Assembly (NCBI RefSeq): GCF_022229005.1
Contig: NZ_JAKKFD010000055.1
Coordinates: 92,328-156,327, forward strand
DNA: 64,000 bases
Source: Micromonospora trifolii
Lineage (GTDB): Bacteria > Actinomycetota > Actinomycetes > Mycobacteriales > Micromonosporaceae
Direction: 5' to 3'
Shown one piece after another: positions 26,130 to 34,900 of the stretch; the stretch's first letter is position 1, and every line of letters starts with the position of its first letter. The position numbers were made by a program, and so were the translations under genes. The notes beneath the pieces are model-generated. The model saw only the letters and a list, made by a program, of their open reading frames with translations. It did no database searches and was not told the origin of the DNA.

Positions 26130-26848
26130 GCGATCTCCCGCGCGCGGGCCAGGTCGGCGTGGTTGTCGACCTCGACCCAGGGGACGTCACCGATCGGCGC
26201 CGCCCGCACCTCCCCGCCCCGGTCGGAGAACTCCTGGTAGCCGTCCTCGTAGTACAGGTTCGGGTCCCGTCGCCAGGTCGCCTCCAGCGCGTCGGCGAGG
26301 GCGTCGGCGATCTGCGGCTCGATCAGCGTCGCGCCGATGTACTCCCCGTACGCCTCGCCCGGATCCATCAGCTTGGTGATCCGGGTGAGCTGACCGGCGG
26401 CGTCGAAGGTGGTCTTCATCTCCTCCTCGGCCAGCGGCTTGAGGGTGTCCACGGCCAGCAGGATGCCCGGGCCACGCTCGGCGAGCAGGGTCTTCTCCAC
26501 GCTCACCGGGTGCACGGTGTCCCCGTTGACCAGCAGCACTCCGCGCGCGAAGTACTCCCGGGCGAGCCAGAGCGAGTAGGCGTTGTTCCACTCCTCGGCC
26601 TTGTCGTTGTGCACAAGGGTGAGGGTGACCCCGTACCGCTTCTCCAGGTCGGCCTGCCGCTCGCGGACCGCGTCCGCCGCGTAGCCGACGACGATCACGA
26701 TGTCGGTGAGCCCGACCTCGGCGAGGTTGCCCAGCGCGATGTCCAGGATCGTCGTCTCGCCGTCCACCGGCACCAACGCCTTGGGCAGGGTGTCGGTGTA
26801 CGGGCGCAGCCGTCGTCCCGCTCCGGCCGCGAGCACCATTCCGATCAT
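26117..26848 (-). CDS. Nucleotidyltransferase, phosphocholine/polyol cytidylyltransferase-like
   Basis: The 243-residue protein has the nucleotidyltransferase loop MVLAAGAGRRLRPYT and PKALVPVDG. LLVNGDTVH holds the metal-binding aspartate, and a C-terminal VEVDNHADLARAREI is typical of LicC-like and inositol-1-phosphate cytidylyltransferases. It should activate a phosphorylated alcohol with CTP. As first gene of the operon it would feed the dehydrogenase product to the CDP-alcohol transferase. CTP specificity is inferred from the family and the neighbour. Confidence 0.87.
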   Translation of the reverse strand: MIGMVLAAGAGRRLRPYTDTLPKALVPVDGETTILDIALGNLAEVGLTDIVIVVGYAADAVRERQADLEKRYGVTLTLVHNDKAEEWNNAYSLWLAREYFARGVLLVNGDTVHPVSVEKTLLAERGPGILLAVDTLKPLAEEEMKTTFDAAGQLTRITKLMDPGEAYGEYIGATLIEPQIADALADALEATWRRDPNLYYEDGYQEFSDRGGEVRAAPIGDVPWVEVDNHADLARAREIACLY

Positions 26849-26926
26849 CGCGACATCCTCCCTAGTCCTGCTCCCGTCACCGCTGGAGGATAGCGCCGGC
26901 CGGGTGTGCCGCTCCGGCCAACCGGG

Positions 26927-27694
26927 TCAGCCGGGCAAGGCTGCCAGGTCGGCCAGCATGGTCAGGCGCTCCTCCGCGCTGAGCACGGCGTACGGGCCGG
27001 CGGCCCGCCGGTCGGTCTCCAGCTCGATGGCGAGCCGTTCGGGACCGGCCGGAAGGGCGGCGATGCTCGACGCGGTGTGCCCGGCGGCAGTCCAGGCGGC
27101 GGCGTGCGCGTCGGCCCGGTGGTATCGCATCGTGCTGAGCCGGTTGAGCAGCAGCACGCCCGACGGGGTGCCGTCCGGCTCGTACGGGGGCGCCAGCGCG
27201 GCGAAGGCCGAGGCGACCCGGTCCCCCTCCTCGTCGGTCAGCACCAGGGCGTACGACAGCAGTCGGCCGAGCATGGCCACCAGCCGGGCCACCCGGTCGT
27301 CGTGCCCGGCCCACAGCTCCTCGGTGACCTCGGCGTGCACCTGGTACAGCTCGGCGAGGAAGGCGGTGCCCCGCTCGGTGGCGGACAGGGCGCCGGCCGG
27401 GCCGCGGTAGATCATCCCGTGTGCCACCTGCTTGTCCACTGTCCGTCGGCAGACGACCGGGTCCTGGTAGCGGGTGATCGCCGCGAACCCGGGCCCGTCG
27501 ACAGTGCCACCGGGTGCGGCCAGCCGGGTGCGGAGGTCGACCAGGAAGCCGGTCGCCGCGATTCCGCCATAGCGCTGGGACAACTCGGCGCCACCACCGT
27601 CCCGGCCGGCCAGGATGCCGGCACGGAAGGTCCGGTCCACGGCCGGGGCGAGCAGCCCGGCGATCCGGTGGGGCGCCAACTCGACGGTGTTCAC
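26927..27694 (-). CDS. Hypothetical protein with winged-helix-like segment
   Basis: I do not recognise this 255-residue protein. It is alpha-helical and Ala/Leu-rich, with no membrane helices. A stretch near residues 80-115 (VDKQVAHGMIYRGP, then LSATERGTAFLAELY) looks like the wing and following helix of a winged-helix domain. The GTG start overlaps the stop of the Nudix gene as GTGA, so the two are coupled. It could be a SCO6745-like helix-turn-helix protein, with low certainty. Confidence 0.72.
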   Translation of the reverse strand: MNTVELAPHRIAGLLAPAVDRTFRAGILAGRDGGGAELSQRYGGIAATGFLVDLRTRLAAPGGTVDGPGFAAITRYQDPVVCRRTVDKQVAHGMIYRGPAGALSATERGTAFLAELYQVHAEVTEELWAGHDDRVARLVAMLGRLLSYALVLTDEEGDRVASAFAALAPPYEPDGTPSGVLLLNRLSTMRYHRADAHAAAWTAAGHTASSIAALPAGPERLAIELETDRRAAGPYAVLSAEERLTMLADLAALPG

Positions 27695-28143
27695 AGACCG
27701 ATCGACCGCAGGACGGCGAAGCCCTCCTGCGCGATCCGCCGGATCAGCCCGTCGTTGACGTGGCGGTGCTCGTCGAGCACTGTCACCTCGTGCTCGGCCA
27801 GCCAGCGGTACTCGGTGTGCTTGCCGGCCTCCAGCGTCGGGCGGTCGAGGTCACCGTCGACGCGGACCAGGAAGTCGTACTCCGTCCGGGCCAGGCCGTC
27901 GTCGCCGACGTAGCTGTACTCACCCACCTGGCCCAGGACGTGGGAGAGGACCCAGCCGGTCTCCTCGGTGATCTCCCGGCGCAGCGCCTCGTCGATGTCC
28001 TCGCCTGGCTCCACGTGGCCGCCGACGATGTCCCAACAATTGGGAAACAGGCGTCGGTGTGGTGAGCGGCGCTGAAAGAAGATGCGGCCGTCATGGTCGA
28101 CGATCAGCGCGCCGGCGCAGCGCAGGGGCTCGGTGGACACCAT
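27691..28143 (-). CDS. Nudix hydrolase
   Basis: The 150-residue enzyme has the complete Nudix box G-x5-E-x7-REITEETGW at about residues 42-64. The ATG at 28143 is chosen; the frame upstream is antisense to the CBS gene. Proteins of this size and type hydrolyse nucleoside diphosphate derivatives such as oxidised dNTPs, ADP-ribose or CDP-alcohols. Divergent from the CBS-domain gene with 109 bases between starts. The nearby CDP-polyol operon makes a CDP-alcohol substrate conceivable, but this is inference. Confidence 0.9.
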   Translation of the reverse strand: MVSTEPLRCAGALIVDHDGRIFFQRRSPHRRLFPNCWDIVGGHVEPGEDIDEALRREITEETGWVLSHVLGQVGEYSYVGDDGLARTEYDFLVRVDGDLDRPTLEAGKHTEYRWLAEHEVTVLDEHRHVNDGLIRRIAQEGFAVLRSIGL

Positions 28144-28252
28144 CCGACAGTAGCCAGCGCCCGCAGCTTGTGCGATGCCGCTCTTGTCCAGGAAACATCC
28201 ACCGACCACCATGTCCGTACCGAATGCCACCGTCCCAAAGGGGTGATGTGTG

Positions 28253-28645
28253 ATGCAGGTACGGGATGCGATGTCCAGCCAGGTCCTCGTCGTCGGTCCG
28301 GAGCACACGCTCCGACAGGCGGCCCGGATGATGTCGGCCCGCGGTGTCGGGTCGGCGGTCGTGATCGACCCGGATTCCGAGGGCGTGGGGATCATGACCG
28401 AACGCGACGTGTTGAAGGCCATCGGCGCCGGTCTGGACTGCGACGTGGAACGCACCGGCGCCCATCTGACCTGGGACGTGGTCTACGCGGGGCCGGAGTG
28501 GACGGTGGCCGAGGCCGCCGCCGCGATGGCCCGGGGCGGGTTCCGGCACCTGGTGGTGCTGGACGGCCAGGAGGTGGCCGGCGTGATCTCGGTGCGGGAC
28601 ATCATGCGGGTCTGGTCGGAGAGCCAGGCGGTCGCCGCTACCTGA
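28253..28645 (+). CDS. CBS-domain pair protein
   Basis: The 130-residue protein is two tandem CBS domains and nothing else: VRDAMSSQVLVVGPEHTLRQ with GIMTERDVLKAIGAG, then AGPEWTVAEAAAAMA with GVISVRDIMRVWSE. CBS pairs bind adenine nucleotides and act as energy or redox sensors. The ATG at 28253 follows AAAGGGGTG by seven to nine bases; a GTG three bases earlier is also possible. Stand-alone actinobacterial CBS-pair proteins are often stress or hypoxia linked, which cannot be seen here. Confidence 0.9.
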   Translation: MQVRDAMSSQVLVVGPEHTLRQAARMMSARGVGSAVVIDPDSEGVGIMTERDVLKAIGAGLDCDVERTGAHLTWDVVYAGPEWTVAEAAAAMARGGFRHLVVLDGQEVAGVISVRDIMRVWSESQAVAAT

Positions 28646-28728
28646 CCGGGGGTGGTGTGCCGGGCCGGATCGATGGGTAGGCATCCCTTGCGGGCGCGGA
28701 GACACCGTGGCCCGTGAGGGAGGTCCCG

Positions 28729-29187
28729 ATGCGCGACGCGGAGCGGCTGGTCGAGCAGCAGTACGCAATGCTCCTGCGCCGGGACGTGGCCCGGCTGCCG
28801 GATCTCTACGCCCCGGAGGCGTTCTACGCCATGCCGGGCGTGACGGTCCGTCCGATCGAGCTGCCCGCGCTTCTGCGCACCTGGACCGGCGCCTTTCCGG
28901 ATCTGCGGGTCGACCCGATGGGCGCCGTCCGCACCGGCGGTGGCGCCGCCGTCGAGCTGCGCCTGACCGGCACCCACACCGGCACCCTGCATTCGCCGTA
29001 CGGCACCGTCGCGCCAACCGGCCGGCTGGTGAGCTGGGAGGTGGCCGACGTGGTCCGGGCCCGTAAGGGTCGGATCACCGCCTGGCGCTCCTACTTCGAC
29101 TGGAGTCAGCTCCTCGACGCGCTCGGCGTGCGGCTGGAGGGACTTTCCCGGGCCGCGCATCACGACGCGCTCGCCCTTCCGGTCTGA
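28729..29187 (+). CDS. SnoaL-like / ester cyclase family protein
   Basis: The 152-residue protein has the NTF2-like fold pattern of SnoaL-type polyketide cyclases: an N-terminal helix with VEQQYAMLLRRDVARLPDLY, then WTGAFPDLRVDPM and ITAWRSYFDW near the end. The ATG at 28729 is preceded by GGGAGG at the right distance, making it better than the upstream GTG. Many such single-domain proteins are uncharacterised small-molecule binders or isomerases. No polyketide genes are nearby. Confidence 0.82.
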   Translation: MRDAERLVEQQYAMLLRRDVARLPDLYAPEAFYAMPGVTVRPIELPALLRTWTGAFPDLRVDPMGAVRTGGGAAVELRLTGTHTGTLHSPYGTVAPTGRLVSWEVADVVRARKGRITAWRSYFDWSQLLDALGVRLEGLSRAAHHDALALPV

Positions 29188-29293
29188 TCTGCCGCCGACC
29201 GGTGGAGTGGGGTCACCCGACCCGGTGGCTCAGGATGCGGACATCGCCGTGCCGACCGCGCGTTCCCCACCGCCGCCCGTACGCTCAACATCC

Positions 29294-30388
29294 ATGACCG
29301 CCGAGCAGTTGATCTCCTTTGCCCGTGGGGCTCCCTCGCTGGACATCGTCGATGTCGAGGGGCTCAAGGCCGCCGCCGTCCGCGCCTTCGACGCCGACCC
29401 CGCGGGGGTGACGGCGTACGGCACCTCCGTCGGGTACCTACCGCTGCGAAAGTGGATCGCCGAGAAGCACGGGGTCGGGGCCGATCAGGTGCTGGTCACC
29501 AACGGGTCGCTCCAGGCCGACGCGTTCCTCTTCGACCACCTGGTCCGCCCCGGCGACGCTGTGGTGGTGGAGCGCCCGACGTACGACCGGACGCTGCTCA
29601 ACCTCCAGCGGATGGGCAGTGAGCTGCACGGCATCGCCGTCCAGCCGGATGGCCTGGACACTGCCGAGCTGCGCAAGCTGCTGGAGTCCGGGGTCCGCCC
29701 CCGGCTCGCGCACGTCATCCCGAACTACCAGAACCCGGCCGGCATGACGCTGTCCCTGGAGAAGCGCCGGGAGTTGCTCGACCTGGCCGCCGAGTACGAG
29801 TTCACGATCTTCGAGGACGACCCGTACGCGGACATCCGCTTCCGTGGCGATGCGCTGCCGTCGATGCTCTCGCTGGACACCCGCAACGTGGTGGTGCACG
29901 CGTCGAGCTTCACCAAGACGGTCTGCCCGGGCGTACGGGTCGGTTACCTGGTCGGCCCGGCCGACCTGATCGCCTCCATCGCGAAGAACGCGACAAGCCT
30001 CTACATCTCCCCCGGGATGGTGTCCCAGGCGATCGTGCACCAGTTCTGCGTCTCCGGTGACATCGACCGCTCGATCGAGACGGTCCGGGCGGCGCTGGGC
30101 GAGCGGGCCCAGGTGCTCGCCGAGTCGTTGCGCCGGCACCTGCCGCAGGCGCAGTTCGTGGAGCCCGACGGTGGCTACTTCCTCTGGGTGGAGTTCCCGG
30201 AGGACGTGCTGGTCGACCGGCTCGCCCCGGCGGCGGCCGAGCGCGGGGTCGCCGTGGTCAAGGGCAGCGACTTCGTGCTGGACGGCGGGCGGCACGCGCT
30301 CCGACTGGCCTTCTCGGCGGTGACCGCCGACAAGATCGACGAGGGTGTCCGGCGGCTCGCGGCGGCGGTCGAGGCCGTCCGTAGCTGA
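29294..30388 (+). CDS. PLP-dependent class I/II aminotransferase
   Basis: The 364-residue enzyme starts at the ATG of MTAEQLISFARGAPS. It has the class I/II elements TNGSLQADAFLF, the PDG/NYQNPAGMTLS loop, DDPYADIRF, and the cofactor lysine in SSFTKTVCPGVRVGY. The C-terminal EPDGGYFLWVEFP and HALRLAFS fit the fold. The length and motifs are near 2-aminoadipate/aromatic aminotransferases (LysN, ARO8-like) and the aminotransferase half of MocR regulators, but there is no DNA-binding domain. The amino donor is unknown. Confidence 0.9.
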   Translation: MTAEQLISFARGAPSLDIVDVEGLKAAAVRAFDADPAGVTAYGTSVGYLPLRKWIAEKHGVGADQVLVTNGSLQADAFLFDHLVRPGDAVVVERPTYDRTLLNLQRMGSELHGIAVQPDGLDTAELRKLLESGVRPRLAHVIPNYQNPAGMTLSLEKRRELLDLAAEYEFTIFEDDPYADIRFRGDALPSMLSLDTRNVVVHASSFTKTVCPGVRVGYLVGPADLIASIAKNATSLYISPGMVSQAIVHQFCVSGDIDRSIETVRAALGERAQVLAESLRRHLPQAQFVEPDGGYFLWVEFPEDVLVDRLAPAAAERGVAVVKGSDFVLDGGRHALRLAFSAVTADKIDEGVRRLAAAVEAVRS

Positions 30389-30709
30389 ATTAACTGTCGG
30401 GTTCCTGACAGAACGACGTTGCCGGCCGTCCCGGGGCTCCCCTCCGGGCGGCCGGCTGGCCCACAATGCTGCGAGCGTCACCCCGTCAGCTGCGGCTTCA
30501 CCGCCCGGCCTCCGGGCCGGCCCCGCCCGGGTTGACGCGGCAGCACAACCTCCCGCCCCCACAGGTGCCGGGTGGGCCGTGTCGTCCCCCGCACACCCCC
30601 CGATGCGGCCCGGCCCGCCCGGCGCCGCCCCACGCGACCGCCGTCACACCGGTCCTCGACCGCGATCGGCGTAGCCTGCAAGCCGCAGCTGAGCGCGGGA
30701 GGTGACGCG
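30389..30709. other. 321-base intergenic stretch, no gene seen
   Basis: Between the aminotransferase stop and the CorA start. It is very GC-rich, with runs such as GGGCCGGCCCCGCCC-like sequence, and no convincing frame, RNA motif or strong hairpin. A weak CTGTC/GACAG inverted pair lies just after the aminotransferase stop. The CorA promoter must lie near its 3' end, but no clear -10/-35 pair is visible. Confidence 0.5.
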
Positions 30710-31864
30710 ATGACGGATCGGACAGAGCGGGACCGGACGGCACCGTCGACCACCGGTCGGGTGCTGCGACCTCGGGCGTGGCCCTCCCCGGTCCGGGCGA
30801 TGACCCGGATCCTCAACGCCGACGGCTCGCCGCCGGTCCCCGCCCCGACGGGCACGGGCACCGGCCGCAGCGCCGTGGTCGACTGCGCCCTCTACGTCGA
30901 CGGCAAGCGGCAGCCCGGCGACTGGACCTACGCGGAGGCGCTGGCCGCGGCCCGCCGCGAGGAGCACGGCTTCGTCTGGATCGGTCTGCACCAGCCGGAG
31001 CTGGCCGAGATGACCGCCATCGCGGAGACCTACGGCCTGCACGAGCTGGCGGTCGAGGACGCGGTCAAGGCCGAGCAGCGCCCCAAGTTGGAACGGTTCG
31101 GCGACGTCGTCTTCCTGGTGCTGCGCACCGCCCGTTACTGCGAGCACACCGAGCTGACCGAGAACTCCGAGGTCGTGGAGACCGGCCAGGTGATGCTCTT
31201 CATCGGCCCGAACTTCGTGATCAGCGTCCGACACGGGGATGCCTGCCGGCTCGCCCCGATCCGCGCCGACCTGGAGACCAAGCAGGAGTTGCTGCTGCAC
31301 GGGCCGTGGGCGGTGGCGTACGGGGTGACCGACCGGGTGGTCGACCTCTATCTGGAGGTGGCCGACCAGATCGAGGACGACCTGGACATGCTGGAGGCGG
31401 AGGTCTTCGACCGGCATGGCCACGGGCGGATCCAGCGGATCTATCAGATGAAGCGGGAACTGGTCGAGTTCAAGCGGGCGGTGGTGCCGTTGCAGCGGCC
31501 GCTGATGACGCTGACGTCCCAGGTCAACCGGGACGTGCCCAAGGAGATCCGCAAGTACTTCCGGGACGTGCAGGACCACCTGAGCCGCACCGTGGAGCAG
31601 GTGAACTCGTACGACGACCTGCTGAACTCGATCCTCCAGGCGCGGCTGGCCCAGGTCACCGTCGACCAGAACAACGACATGCGCAAGATCGCCGCCTGGG
31701 CCGGTATCGCCGCGGTCTGGACCGCCATCGCCGGCATCTACGGCATGAACTTCGACAACATGCCCGAGCTGAAGATGACGTACGGCTATCCGGTGGTGCT
31801 GGCCCTCATGCTCGGCGTCTCACTGGCCCTCTACCGGTGGTTCCGCCGCAACGGCTGGCTCTGA
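30710..31864 (+). CDS. corA: Magnesium/cobalt transporter CorA
   Basis: The 384-residue protein starts at the ATG after GGGAGGTGA. A soluble alpha/beta cytoplasmic domain with a long coiled helix (about 220-300) precedes two C-terminal transmembrane helices. The first ends in the hallmark YGMNF (GMN motif) followed by the acidic loop DNMPE that guards the pore. CorA channels admit Mg2+ passively as pentamers. An N-terminal Arg/Pro-rich tail of about 50 residues is longer than in E. coli CorA. Confidence 0.95.
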   Translation: MTDRTERDRTAPSTTGRVLRPRAWPSPVRAMTRILNADGSPPVPAPTGTGTGRSAVVDCALYVDGKRQPGDWTYAEALAAARREEHGFVWIGLHQPELAEMTAIAETYGLHELAVEDAVKAEQRPKLERFGDVVFLVLRTARYCEHTELTENSEVVETGQVMLFIGPNFVISVRHGDACRLAPIRADLETKQELLLHGPWAVAYGVTDRVVDLYLEVADQIEDDLDMLEAEVFDRHGHGRIQRIYQMKRELVEFKRAVVPLQRPLMTLTSQVNRDVPKEIRKYFRDVQDHLSRTVEQVNSYDDLLNSILQARLAQVTVDQNNDMRKIAAWAGIAAVWTAIAGIYGMNFDNMPELKMTYGYPVVLALMLGVSLALYRWFRRNGWL

Positions 31865-31913
31865 CCGCGAGGCGGAGGCGCCGCCGGGCGAAGAGCACCA
31901 CCTGACGCGGAAA

Positions 31914-31945
31914 CGCCGACGAGTGGGTGGACCCACTCGCCGGCG
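31914..31945. terminator. Bidirectional hairpin terminator
   Basis: Fifteen-base arms (31914-31928 and 31931-31945), one mismatch, closing over a GG centre. It separates the convergent CorA and the minus-strand hypothetical gene. Confidence 0.7.
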
Positions 31946-31966
31946 CCCGATGCGCTGCTGCTGACC

Positions 31967-32713
31967 TCAGCGGCGGCCGTTGGTGCGGGCCGTGTCCTTG
32001 CCCAGAGCCTTGGTGAGGTCGTCGGTCGGCCGACCGGAGACGTCGGTGGCGCCCTCGGCGACCGACGGGACCTTGTCGGTCGGGCGGACACCGGTCTGCT
32101 TGGCCGGGGCGGTGGTGCTGGCGCTGGAGCCGCCGGCCACCGCCGAGCTGCCCGCGCCGGTCATCCCCGCCGCGCCGGACATGGCGGAGCCGTCGGACCC
32201 GCGGGCGGCGGACGGCGTACGCACCTCGATCGAGTCGACCTCGTCGCGCATCGGCTCCAGGGTGCTGCGGGTCGGGTCGTACTCGGCCCACTCCTGCTGC
32301 TCCCGGCGGCGACGCAGCGCGACCGCGCCGGCCAGGCCGGCGATGGCACCCGCCGCCAACAGGCCGGTCATCATCGAGCCGCGACGGCGCGGCTGCTTCT
32401 TCTTACCGGTGATCCGCATGGTCTTCGACTTGGCCTTCCTGGTCAGCGGCCCTGCCTGCGCGGCGCCGTCACGAGCAGCGGCCGCCAGCGGTGCCAGCGT
32501 GGTGAGAGTCGTCCCCCAGCCGGTCGACGCGCGGTCGCGTACCTTCGCGGCGGTCGGTGCGACGTAACCCCGGGCCACCTGGACCCGCGGGCCGACGGTC
32601 GCGCCGGCGCCCTTCGCGGCGTGGTTGGCTGCCAGCATCAGGTGGCTGATGCTCTGGTTCAGCTCGGCCAAGGCCTGCTGCCTCTGGGACTTGCGCCGCC
32701 CGAATCCAAACAC
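31967..32713 (-). CDS. Hypothetical protein with one membrane helix and Ser/Thr/Ala-rich tail
   Basis: The 248-residue protein starts at a GTG preceded by AGGAGGT at seven bases. The N-terminal half is basic and helical (LAELNQSISHLMLAANHAA, RGYVAPTAAKVRDRA). Then come a basic KKKQPRRRG, one hydrophobic helix (GLLAAGAIAGLAGAVAL) and RRRREQQEWAEYDP. The last 80 residues are low-complexity Ser/Thr/Ala/Gly with a DDLTKALGKD end. It resembles actinobacterial single-pass DUF5324/YtxH-like envelope proteins in layout. No function can be assigned. Confidence 0.72.
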   Translation of the reverse strand: MFGFGRRKSQRQQALAELNQSISHLMLAANHAAKGAGATVGPRVQVARGYVAPTAAKVRDRASTGWGTTLTTLAPLAAAARDGAAQAGPLTRKAKSKTMRITGKKKQPRRRGSMMTGLLAAGAIAGLAGAVALRRRREQQEWAEYDPTRSTLEPMRDEVDSIEVRTPSAARGSDGSAMSGAAGMTGAGSSAVAGGSSASTTAPAKQTGVRPTDKVPSVAEGATDVSGRPTDDLTKALGKDTARTNGRR

Positions 32714-32830
32714 GGTCCTACCTCCTGGGAGTTGTTCCTTCGTCATCCTCCACCTTCGGATGCCTCCGCGATGCCAGATCGGGCACATGGGAGGATCCGC
32801 ATGGAACTGACCAACGAGTGAGGAGTACCC

Positions 32831-33361
<531 letters not shown>

Positions 33362-33387
33362 GCGACTGGCGAGGTACCTTTGCTCGC

Positions 33388-33459
33388 ATGATTGAGCGCT
33401 CCGGAGCACGGCCGGTGCCGGTGGACCGTGTGGTGTTGGACGGCGGGTCGGCCCGGTGA
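33388..33459 (+). CDS. 23-residue leader peptide coupled to the rhomboid gene
   Basis: The frame from ATG at 33388 (MIERSGARPVPVDRVVLD and on) ends in a TGA that overlaps the GTG of the rhomboid gene (GTGA, 33456-33459). There is no Shine-Dalgarno directly before the rhomboid GTG, so terminating ribosomes on this leader could re-initiate there. Confidence 0.5.
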   Translation: MIERSGARPVPVDRVVLDGGSAR

Positions 33460-34367
33460 GCGAGTCTCCGCCGACCACCCCGGTCTGCTACCGGCACCCC
33501 GGCCGGGAGACCTACGTCCGGTGCTCCCGCTGTGACCGGCCGATCTGCCCGGACTGCATGCGGGATGCCGCGGTCGGGCACCAGTGCCCGGAGTGCGTCA
33601 ACGAGGGACGACGCAGTGTCCGGCCGGCACGTACCGCCTTCGGCGGCGGTACGGCCGGTCGGCACGGCTACGTCACCAAGGCGCTGATCGCCGTGAACGT
33701 GCTGTTCCTGCTGCTCTCCATCGCCTCCGCGCGGGGCGGGGACGCGGCGGTGGGCGGCTCCGGCTTCGGTGGCCTGATGGGTGGCAGCACGCCGCTGACC
33801 GAGTGGGGTGCGGTGCTCGGCCGGGCCTACCTGTCCGACTACACGCTCGGCGGGATCGCCGAGGGCCAGTGGTACCGGCTGGTCACGGCGATGTTCCTGC
33901 ACTACGGCGTGCTCCACCTGCTGCTCAACATGTGGGCGCTGTGGGTGCTCGGCCGGTCGTTGGAGGCCAACCTCGGGCGGGTGCGGTTCGCCGCGCTCTA
34001 CCTGATCGCGGGCCTCGGCGGCAACGTGGCCGCCTACCTGTTCAGCAGCCCGCGGGCGGCCACCGTCGGCGCGTCGACGGCCGTGTTCGGTCTCTTCGCC
34101 GCGCTGATCATCATCGAGCGCAGGTTGGGCCGGGACATCTCCCGGATCATCCCGATCCTGGTGATCAACCTGGTGTTCACGCTGGCCGTGCCGGGCATCT
34201 CGATCCCCGGGCACCTGGGCGGCCTGGTGGTCGGCGCGTTGATGGCGTTGGTGCTCGCGTACGCGCCGCGCGGTCGGCGCACGCTGGTGCAGGTCACTGG
34301 TGGGGCGCTGATCCTGCTGATCCTGCTCGCGCTGGTGCTCTTCCGGACCGCCGCACTGCTCACCTGA
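33456..34367 (+). CDS. Rhomboid-family intramembrane serine protease with N-terminal zinc finger
   Basis: The 303-residue protein has an N-terminal B-box-like zinc finger (C11, H14, C23, C26, C31, C34, H42, C44, C47), then six or seven helices. The catalytic serine is S207 in GASTAVFG and the histidine is H253 in PGHLGGLVVG; N158 in LLLNMW completes the site. The enzyme cleaves transmembrane segments within the bilayer. The zinc finger is a common actinobacterial variant and may recruit substrates in the cytoplasm. It ends eight bases inside the convergent PH gene. Confidence 0.93.
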   Translation: MSESPPTTPVCYRHPGRETYVRCSRCDRPICPDCMRDAAVGHQCPECVNEGRRSVRPARTAFGGGTAGRHGYVTKALIAVNVLFLLLSIASARGGDAAVGGSGFGGLMGGSTPLTEWGAVLGRAYLSDYTLGGIAEGQWYRLVTAMFLHYGVLHLLLNMWALWVLGRSLEANLGRVRFAALYLIAGLGGNVAAYLFSSPRAATVGASTAVFGLFAALIIIERRLGRDISRIIPILVINLVFTLAVPGISIPGHLGGLVVGALMALVLAYAPRGRRTLVQVTGGALILLILLALVLFRTAALLT

Positions 34368-34788
34368 CGGGGCGGGCGGCGCGCAGTGCGGCGGCCACCT
34401 CTTCCGGGGTGGCCCCCAGGTCGTACCGGCCGAACAGGTGCAGCGAGTTGCCCGCGTCGATCTCCAGGGTTTCGCTGGTCAGCCCCAGCCGCGGCCGCCG
34501 GTCGACGGCGATCGCCTCGACCGACGACCAGGGCAGCAGACGTCGGCCGGCGAAGCCGTTGATGACTGTGAGCCCGGCCGGGGCCACCGCCAATCGGACC
34601 GGCGCGACCAGGTCACGTACCGCCCAGCCGGCCAGCGCGGCGGCGGCCAGAGCGGCCAGCGCCAGGCGGACCGGGTCGCCGTCGGCGAAGAGCAGCCCGA
34701 GCGCGAGGAGCAGGACGGCGCCAGCCAGCTTCGCCGCCGGCAGGCTCGACGGCACCCGCCACTGCTGTGCCGGGGAGGTCTCATTCAC
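34360..34788 (-). CDS. Membrane protein with bacterial PH-like domain
   Basis: The roughly 142-residue protein has two N-terminal transmembrane helices (AGAVLLLALGLLFAD, LALAALAAAALAGWAV). A PH-like beta domain follows (LAVAPAGLTVINGFAGRRLL, PWSSVEAIAVDRR, and a C-terminal helix). It matches small actinobacterial PH domain-containing proteins. The start is uncertain: GTG at 34788 or GTG at 34824. The tail overlaps the rhomboid gene on the other strand by eight bases. Confidence 0.78.
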   Translation of the reverse strand: MNETSPAQQWRVPSSLPAAKLAGAVLLLALGLLFADGDPVRLALAALAAAALAGWAVRDLVAPVRLAVAPAGLTVINGFAGRRLLPWSSVEAIAVDRRPRLGLTSETLEIDAGNSLHLFGRYDLGATPEEVAAALRAARPVR

Positions 34789-34900
34789 CCGCCCAGCATG
34801 CCAGCGGCCGTCGGATTCCGGCACCTCGTGCCGGTGTGGCCGGACGACCGGTCGATGGACGACGTAGGATCGGGGCAGCCCAAGTTACCGGGGAGTAAAC

